DNA from: Lamellibrachia satsuma
Taxonomy: Eukaryota; Annelida; Polychaeta; Sabellida; Siboglinidae
Assembly (NCBI GenBank): GCA_033239005.1
Contig: BSQZ01000039.1
Location: 306,316 to 370,315 of the forward strand
DNA: 64,000 nucleotides
Reading direction: 5' to 3'
The notes under the pieces were generated by a model that saw nothing but the letters and a program-made list of their open reading frames with translations, made no database searches and was not told the origin of the DNA. Of this stretch, positions 36,705 through 64,000 are shown one piece after another. Made by a program: the position numbers and the translations under genes. Position 1 is the stretch's first letter. Every line of letters begins with the position of its first letter.

Positions 36705-37689
36705 CGTTCAAGAAAGTGTTTGTAATCAGCACAGTCTTAATGTCAGTGCCAGAAAGAGCAAAAACATCCGCTTGATAAAACAGTGCCAAGCACAATTGAT
36801 TATATTTCATCCACCCAAAGATCAGAGGTTGAAATGGGACTGTGGATGATTTATGCATGAGATATCTGCAATGATTTCTTTGGCACTCTAGACTGTGTTT
36901 TACTGATGATGAGATTGGCAACAGCTCAAGGCCAGTGAAACATAACCAGATGTGCCGTTTCTTACAAATTACCAGAATTACCCACATTCAATACGGATTT
37001 GTTTAGGAATATCACTGTCGTATTTACACAGCTTTCTTTTAGATTTACTGTAAAATCGCTAGGCAGATGTCTGGCGAAACCTAACAGATTTTGTTCAATG
37101 TTGCCGTAGTTTGTAGACCCATAGGTGCGACACTCCATAAAAATCTGACCGCTCGCTATAGGCCAGTTAACCTATGAAAAATGTTATATAGATCTATGCA
37201 GAATTTCAAGAAAATAATACAAATTCCAATCCAAAACGGCTTGTCAGCTACTGGGCTTATATATTTGTCTCTGCTGAGAGACACACAAAGAGACTATGTA
37301 GAGGGGTGTGAAGTCCGTTATTATTGCAGTTTCATTTTTATCTCCACACAGTTTTTGTGTAGCCCTTTACACAGACAGAGATGACACATCCGTAATAATA
37401 AATAATGATACAGTACTGTCAGTGAAAGTTAAGAACACAATTGCAGTATCTGGTGACAGTGTGTGTGACTTGTTTGTCTTATCTGTGGTGTTGTGATTGA
37501 CATTCTCTGCATGCACAAGGTCAGTACGGACTTCTGTGGCCAATTTAAACGGAATACCAGGACAGGCAAATGGAAGAGATCTGCTGTTCTGCATTGGCAC
37601 TATATCTCATTCCAGTGCAGTCCAGTTATCAACTAGTATGTTTACAGTAATATAGGGACATGTTTACAGTAATATAGGGACTATGCTGT

Positions 37690-38090
37690 ATTTATTATAT
37701 AAAGTAGTTTGTGACTCTGTATGTCTGTTCACTCATACTCAGTCAGTCAGTTCTATCATATCTCTGACATTTTGTAGATGTGCCCGACGGCCCATAGCGA
37801 TGGTTCCTACATTAAAAAAATTCAAAATCACTCCAATGTCCCAGGGGGTGGGGATATTATGAAAGGACCTATGTGGACATTTGATTATGTAACATAGTGT
37901 AGCAGATTACATAACTCAACAATGGTACGTACAATTATTAGCAACACTATGCATGTTTCTATGATTGTTATGTGATCTACTTCAAACATCCACTGAATGC
38001 TTTATGAAACTGGCAGTTGCATATAATTTTTACAGCGTGAAGTCGTCATTGCCATTGGCACTGCCCTACCAAAACTTGACTCTGCTGTGC
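37690..38090 (+). repeat. dispersed repeat family R, copy 3 (longest)
   Basis: Contains the full series: GTTTGTGACTCTGTATGTCTGTTC, ATATCTCTG, CATTTTGTAGATGTGCCC, CCCAGGGGGTGGGGATATTATGAA, GGACCTATGTGGACATTTG, CATAACTCAACAA, TTCTATGATTGTTATG, ATGAAACTGGCAGTTGCATA and CACTGCCCTACCAAAACTTGA. No long open frame; likely a non-autonomous element. Confidence 0.65.
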
Positions 38091-38099
38091 AATGAGTCA

Positions 38100-39290
38100 T
38101 AAACTCTAGCAGTGGCTGCCTTTTTGTCCTGTGCAATGGTGAGTGGTAGGAAGTTGGCTCCCAAAACACCGGAAAGCAGCAGTTGGAACCTTGGTGCCCA
38201 ATCTAGTTGTTTTGAGCCCAATAGGGGGTATCAGATGTTGTATGTTGAGTTCTGGATAAAATGTGACAGAATTTACCAACTGCTTCGAGTTGGTTGATGA
38301 AAGAATAAGTAATATATATCCTATTTTCAGGAAGTTGACTAAATTCAACATTGCCTGCTCCAGTTGTGAAAATAAATGTTGATCTGACCTCATCTGTGCC
38401 GGTCAGTGATCAGCAGACTGGAAAAAAGAAGGTGGCAGAATTAGTAAATATGTCATGTGACACTGAGCAGTTACATGAGTGTGTGGTGATTGCGACAGCG
38501 TGCATCCATGCATGCATCCGTCCTGGGGTCTGTCTGGACTCATCAATACGCAGTGGTATTCAGTAAAAGAAACTCATTCATTGTCGTAACCTTTACTACT
38601 TGTCATTTGCCATTTTGCGTTGATACAGTGGTGACTGCGATGTGTCACATTTGTTTTGTATAAATCTGTATTTTAAATACAAGTTCTGCTGTATACATTT
38701 ATGTACGTCAGTATGAATTGGAATTGATTTGCGGTTTTTATGAAGCCGTTGCCATTTATCGCATTAAAACCCAGGCTTTGGAATATATCTTGACAAATAG
38801 CATCCACTAGCTAGTGTTAGAAACATTTCTTTATTGCTAATAGCAGAGTCTTACAGTAATAACCTAGTGAAGTCTGTGGGCAGAGTAAAAGCCAAGACCT
38901 TATTAGGATGAACGGTAACAGTCATTCATCCAAATAGGGTCTTGACTTTCACTATCCCCATCATAGTCTGTAGTAGTGCATAGCATTCTGTCTTGTCTGT
39001 TCTGTGTTCAGAGATGGGCTGGCAATAATATGTCCGGTCTGCGAGTTCATGTCATCCACTGTCTGGTTGCTGAAACAGTTCATTTGGCGCTCTGATGGGC
39101 TCTCCACTTCACTATTTTTGTGTTATAGTCTCAAGAGAAATTGTGTGAATAAAAATGTTACTATTATGTATGTGCATTCATTCGGTTTGTTATGTTAGAG
39201 TTTGTCACCAGGTGGTGCTGCATGTCATACCAAAACATTGACTGGTTATCTGCACTGTACTTGCCGATTTTATTGTATACTTAAGGTCTT
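38100..39290. other. no recognisable feature
   Basis: No conserved motif. A good donor-like ATGGTGAGT at 38138 is not preceded by a usable SPPL3 start. Confidence 0.4.
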
Positions 39291-39294
39291 TTAC

Positions 39295-39520
39295 TTTTTG
39301 TTAGTTGGTTTACAGATTTTTTTAACACAAAAATAACAAATAATAAAAAATAAGGTAAAAATAGTACCCTTTTGACCAAATGTATTCAGACACTTAAAAT
39401 AATTAATACCTCAGCAGAAACATAAAATATACACAAAAATAATTCACAGATATGTTGTCTGAATCTTTATGCGCGTGAACGAGTCCTCATATTGTGTCCC
39501 ATTATCATTTCATGTAAGAA
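39295..39520. repeat. dispersed repeat T, copy 2
   Basis: Same orientation as 19105-19335: TTAGTTGGTTTACAGATTTTT, CCAAATGTATTCAGACACTT, AAAATAATTAATACCTCAG, ATTCACAGAT, ATTGTGTCCCATTA. Divergence is visible throughout. Confidence 0.6.
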
Positions 39521-39960
39521 AAACATATTGATTCCAAACATGTTGCGTTTTTACACTGTACCCTGTCAAAATGCTATTTCTATAATACTTGTATATGTTC
39601 AACAGATGCAGCATTTAGGCTAAGACATCATGTTGAATTCAGACAAGTGTGATGAATATGTAGCCCCCTTGAGCAATGTTCTAGTGTTTACACTGCTCTT
39701 GTTGCTGACTGTGTGTACAACATATCCAACAAGAAGCACTCCAGATCTATTCTCATTAACCAGTGGTGATCACCAATGGCACATCCACCCGTACTTTGTC
39801 CCAGTTGTTGCATGAACCAATCACATGCGTCGCTACAAGATTGCTTGTTTTGCAAGTGTAGCATGCTTCGATGTTTTAAAACATAAATACACATAGTATC
39901 TGTCAATGTTGTTTATTTGATGTAAAACTAAAATGTAATTGTACCGTTCTCAGTTGCCTC

Positions 39961-40367
39961 TATGCTAGCTAATGTTGAAATGATTATTTTGACATATCCA
40001 AACTTGTTTTTACCTTTGTAGAAATTGTTGTCGTCTTATCAGGGCGACTTCATCAGTACTAATGGCGTTGGATGACGTCATCATACACATGAGGAAGTTC
40101 ATAATTGACCTCATCTCGGTTTATTGCTGCCTTGGTCTTGGTTATATAACCATATGGCCTCTTTCACAAGTATTATCCTTCTACTATAAACATCCTTACA
40201 TGTTGTAAGATGATGGCATCCAACGTCATTAGTACTGATGAAGTTGCCTTGATAAGATGAAAAAAATTTTTACAAAGGTGAAAAAAAACAAGTTTGTATA
40301 TGTCAAAATAACCATTTCAACATGAAAACGAACTATCCTGAGAAACGTTCACTATTATGCTAGCTAA
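39961..40367. mobile_element. foldback MITE with about 120-bp inverted arms
   Basis: The left arm 39972-40090 (ATGTTGAAATGATTATTTTG ... ACTTCATCAGTACTAATGGC) is the reverse complement, with about 10-15% difference, of the right arm 40200-40325. The spacer is about 110 bp. A 12-bp direct repeat, TATGCTAGCTAA, lies at 39961 and 40356 and could be a target duplication, though the right-hand copy is about 30 bp outside the arm. Confidence 0.75.
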
Positions 40368-40734
40368 AGATTTTATTTTTATTTTAATCACCATTTTAAG
40401 AACTAGAAATACTTTTATATGTCATTATTCAATTGTAATGTAATGTAATTATTTAAATTGTAGTTTAAAGTAAACTAATTGTATGTAATTTCAATATTTA
40501 ATCTTAATCTTATTTAATTTTAATATAAAGGCCTTGAGTATTTCATAACTCGATTTGGTGCAGCGTTTCATAATGTGTAAATATTTATTTAAATTTTTTT
40601 ATTTAGAATACAAATTTAGTGCCTAGACTAGCCACTAAGGGTTGGTTTACCCGGCAATCACTGGTGATACAAGGGTGTTTGGTGTTCAGTCCTATGATTC
40701 AGTTCACTGTGCTGAAAGTGTATAATATATCTAC

Positions 40735-40930
40735 ACTATAAAGTACTTTATGTATATTCCCTCATATCTCCGTCAGTTTTGCATGTAGGGGGCTGGTTCA
40801 TTGATTAAGAGCCCCATGGGATGGTTTGTAGATAAAAAATTAATTATTCCCTGGGGGTGGGGATATCAAGAATGAACCTATGTGAACGTTTCACGTAGAT
40901 TACCTACATTATGTTACTCAGAACAGTAGT
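40735..40930 (+). repeat. dispersed repeat family R, copy 4 (truncated)
   Basis: TTATGTATATTCCCTCATATCTC, CAGTTTTGCATGTAGGGGGCTG, CCCTGGGGGTGGGGATAT, GAACCTATGTGAACGTTT, ATGTTACTCAGAACAG, then loss of similarity. Confidence 0.6.
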
Positions 40931-40934
40931 TCTT

Positions 40935-42106
40935 AGGCAACTAGACTAATATAATAGTTTGGATCCACACTTGATTCTGAAAGTGGAACCATTTTGCTTT
41001 GACCAGTTTAGTTGAGAAAATGAATATCCAGGCAAACAGCCAGCAAAAGAGCACCATTGTCTCTGTTGGCATTTTACCAGCAACTAGCAGAGTTGCCTGG
41101 TATTGAACACTGCAAGAGCTTATGACTCCTTGCACTACCCAGTCACATTTTGGTAGGGCAGTTAATTAAAACATTAATTTATTGATAATCTGAAAGATTC
41201 CTTCTTCCTCGATTTATCTACATTCATGTTTACTTTTGAAAGTTGTAACATTATATTGTAACTACAATGAATATTTCTGTTTGAAATCTTGACCTAGATC
41301 TCATATTTACAAAGCGTGTCTGGGTGTGGCTGTTTATACTTGTGGTCTGAAAGAACAAGATCTTATCTCCAGTCACCATTATGTGTAAACTACGAATACA
41401 GTGAGTATATCCTAAAAACTGTGCTCCTCATGCCTACAAATATAGAACAATGGCACTGTGAGCACAGGTGAATGCTCTGTCACTACTGTACGTACAGTTC
41501 TCTGTCTTGGCACCATTCTCGTTGAATAATCATCGGAGCAGTCAACACTATTCAGGCACTGATTTTCATAGCAGATATTGGTGTGTTGCCTATTCTTTCC
41601 ATATTTCTTGGGTGTCCTTTTGGGTCTGAGCCAATGTTGTCAACAAAGTCTATGTTCTTCACTGTACAGGGCCTTTGAATGGATGCACACAGGGACCTGG
41701 TGATTCAGTGATTCATTGATTGTGCTACATATCTGTGCACAATAACTTCTAAGCAGTAGACATTGGTTTGGTGCCTAGAAAGTACCACTTAGAGGTACTG
41801 GCAGCAAAGCTGATAAAAACAGGAAACGCAAATCATTATCTCGATAGGCTTAAAATACAATTATGGTGTAAGCTCTGTAGTTCATGTGACACAAGCTGGA
41901 GAAGACTGACAGATTGAATGGAAATATTTGAACAGAGAACGTCAGTTTCAGGGTTTCCATTGGAGTCTCACAAAGCACAGATTATTGAAAATGTTTTGAC
42001 ATTTTCCCATTACAGTTCCAGAGCTTTTAAATTCTGCCATTTCACATTTGTGATGACTTTCAGGGTCTGATGACTTTCAGGGTCTAATGTTTGTGTTTTG
42101 TTGCAG
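40935..42106. other. sequence upstream of the first visible SPPL3 exon
   Basis: No recognised repeat and no exon. TGATGACTTTCAGGGTCT is duplicated at 42050-42085, just before the acceptor of the SPPL3 exon. Confidence 0.45.
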
Positions 42107-62815
<20,709 letters not shown>

Positions 62816-63194
62816 GTAAGTTGTGTCACTCACCTGATGTTGAGTAGCATGCTAATATTCAGTATTAGCTCAGAAACGTTTTCTTCCAAGTAATTTCACT
62901 GTACATTAATTAAATTTTAGTTAATTGACTATGTTTTTGTCTTAGTTCCACCAGCCGTAATTGTTCATGAAGCCTTGTTTTGGGGAGATTGCTTTTGTAC
63001 TCGGTGGAGAGGCAGGAAGCTTCACATTGTTTCTAATGGGATCCAAAGTGTGATGGTTTAGCCTTAATTCAGTTGGAATGAGGTTCTGATATGAGAAACA
63101 TAAACAACTAAAAAAAATTTTCCGTGATTAATGCAATATAAAGATATTGATCTGTTGATCCATATGTATTTTACTATGACATTTACGGATTTAT

Positions 63195-63415
63195 ACATTG
63201 AGTTATTCACCTTTGTCTTTCTGGCTATTGTGTTACGTCCATCATTGTCTTGTTTCTTTCCACCGAGTTACTTCCAGATTAATCTTGTTTCATATTATTG
63301 AGTTACTTCCACCTTTGTCTTCTTTTATATCATTGAGTTACTTCCATATTAATCTTGTTTCATATTATTGAGTTACTTCCACCTTTGTCTTCTTTTATAT
63401 CATAGAGTTACTTAC
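63195..63415. repeat. 35/70-bp minisatellite, left block
   Basis: Units ATTGAGTTACTTCCACCTTT plus GTCTTCTTTTATATC alternate with ATTGAGTTACTTCCATATTA plus ATCTTGTTTCATATT, a 70-bp higher-order unit made of two 35-bp halves. Confidence 0.9.
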
Positions 63416-63866
63416 TTACTTAGGCCCTTAACTCCTCCTGGAGCATAGGCCATCCACAACATTTCTCCATCGCCTCCTGTCTTGGGCAATCCTCTCCAGT
63501 TGTTGCCAGCCATTCCCTGTTTGCTTGATGTCTGCCTCGAGGTCACACCGTTAGGTGTTTTTTGGTGTCCCCCTCTTTCTCTTGCCTTGGTGGATCCACA
63601 TCAGGACTTGTCTGGTTATGTTGGTGCTTGGCTTTCTCAAGGTGTGGCCAAGCCATCCCCATCTCCTCTTAAGGATCTCTATCTCTATTTGGTCTTGGTG
63701 TGTTCTATCCCAGAGGTCTTTGTTGCTCACCCTTTCCATCCAGTGTATTTGCAGAATTCTTCTCAGGCAATGTTTGACAAATGTCTGAATCCTTTTCAGC
63801 GTGGTCTTGTTTATTCGCCACGTTTCCGCTCCGTACAGCAACACAGACTTTACATTTGTGTTATAT
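63416..63866 (-). mobile_element. LINE-B copy 2, C-terminal fragment inserted in minisatellite
   Basis: The minus strand reads [70 protein letters not shown], a stop, then DLEADIKQTGNGWQQLERIA and QDRRRWRNVVDGL. It is the end of the same LINE group as 8966-10360, but retains the region lost there. Interrupted by one stop only. Confidence 0.9.
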
Positions 63867-64000
63867 AATCTTGTTTCATATTATTGAGTTACTTCCACCT
63901 TTGTCTTCTTTTATATCATTGAGTTACTTCCATATTAATCTTGTTTCATATTATTGAGTTACTTCCACCTTTGTCTTTTTTTATATAATCTTGTTTCATA
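63867..64000. repeat. 35/70-bp minisatellite, right block
   Basis: Same units as 63195-63415, resuming with AATCTTGTTTCATATTATTG directly after the LINE fragment and running off the window end. Confidence 0.9.

Noticed and set aside
36580..36987. Minus-strand frame with four ASIHQLA repeats, possible repeat protein
   Set aside because: The repeat part is the 21-bp array; the remainder has no motif and no splice or start context.
38101..38150. ATGGTGAGT donor as possible first exon of SPPL3
   Set aside because: The frame needed to complete the split codon gives no upstream ATG and the peptide is unlike the conserved N-terminus.
40630..40710. tRNA-like segment with GGTGTTCAGTCC
   Set aside because: The B box match is poor, no cloverleaf can be drawn and no A box is present.

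Overview
This is animal nuclear DNA: AT-rich, intron-rich and heavily loaded with transposon debris and minisatellites. Two conserved protein-coding genes are visible, both on the + strand and both split into short exons with GT-AG introns. The type and number of LINE remnants suggest an invertebrate bilaterian (lophotrochozoan- or basal-deuterostome-like). That placement is inference and cannot be refined from this window.

Layout. (1) 67-4910: the last six coding exons of a SUDS3 (Sds3, Sin3/HDAC corepressor subunit) orthologue, ending in a stop codon, with a candidate poly(A) signal near 5240. The 5' part of the gene lies to the left of the window. (2) 4911 to about 42100: some 37 kb with no host exon I can support. 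It is the space between the two genes plus, probably, the large first intron of SPPL3. It holds at least seven decayed LINE fragments (a dense stack at 7430-12300, a nearly complete one at 22590-24430), several MITE-like inverted-repeat elements and many minisatellites. (3) 42107-62815: eleven coding exons of SPPL3 (signal peptide peptidase-like 3, a GxGD intramembrane aspartyl protease). They encode 353 consecutive residues that include both catalytic aspartates and the PAL motif. The short N-terminal exon and the C-terminal exon were not found. Its introns carry two hAT-type non-autonomous elements with readable 8-bp target duplications, a TTAA-flanked MITE, LINE pieces, a TA tract of about 400 bp and minisatellites lying close to splice acceptors. 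(4) 62816-64000: SPPL3 intron with a 35/70-bp minisatellite interrupted by a LINE fragment.

The two genes are not known to share a pathway. SUDS3 works in nuclear chromatin repression and SPPL3 in Golgi glycosyltransferase shedding. Both orthologues are on human chromosome 12q24, so their adjacency here may be old linkage. I found no operon, CRISPR array, rRNA or intact tRNA, and nothing I would call a new biological system. The best leads are the four-copy CRE-like array just before a SUDS3 exon, the triplicated acceptor tract of an SPPL3 exon, and the set of datable non-autonomous transposons. LINE group names below are working labels, since family assignment needs a database search.
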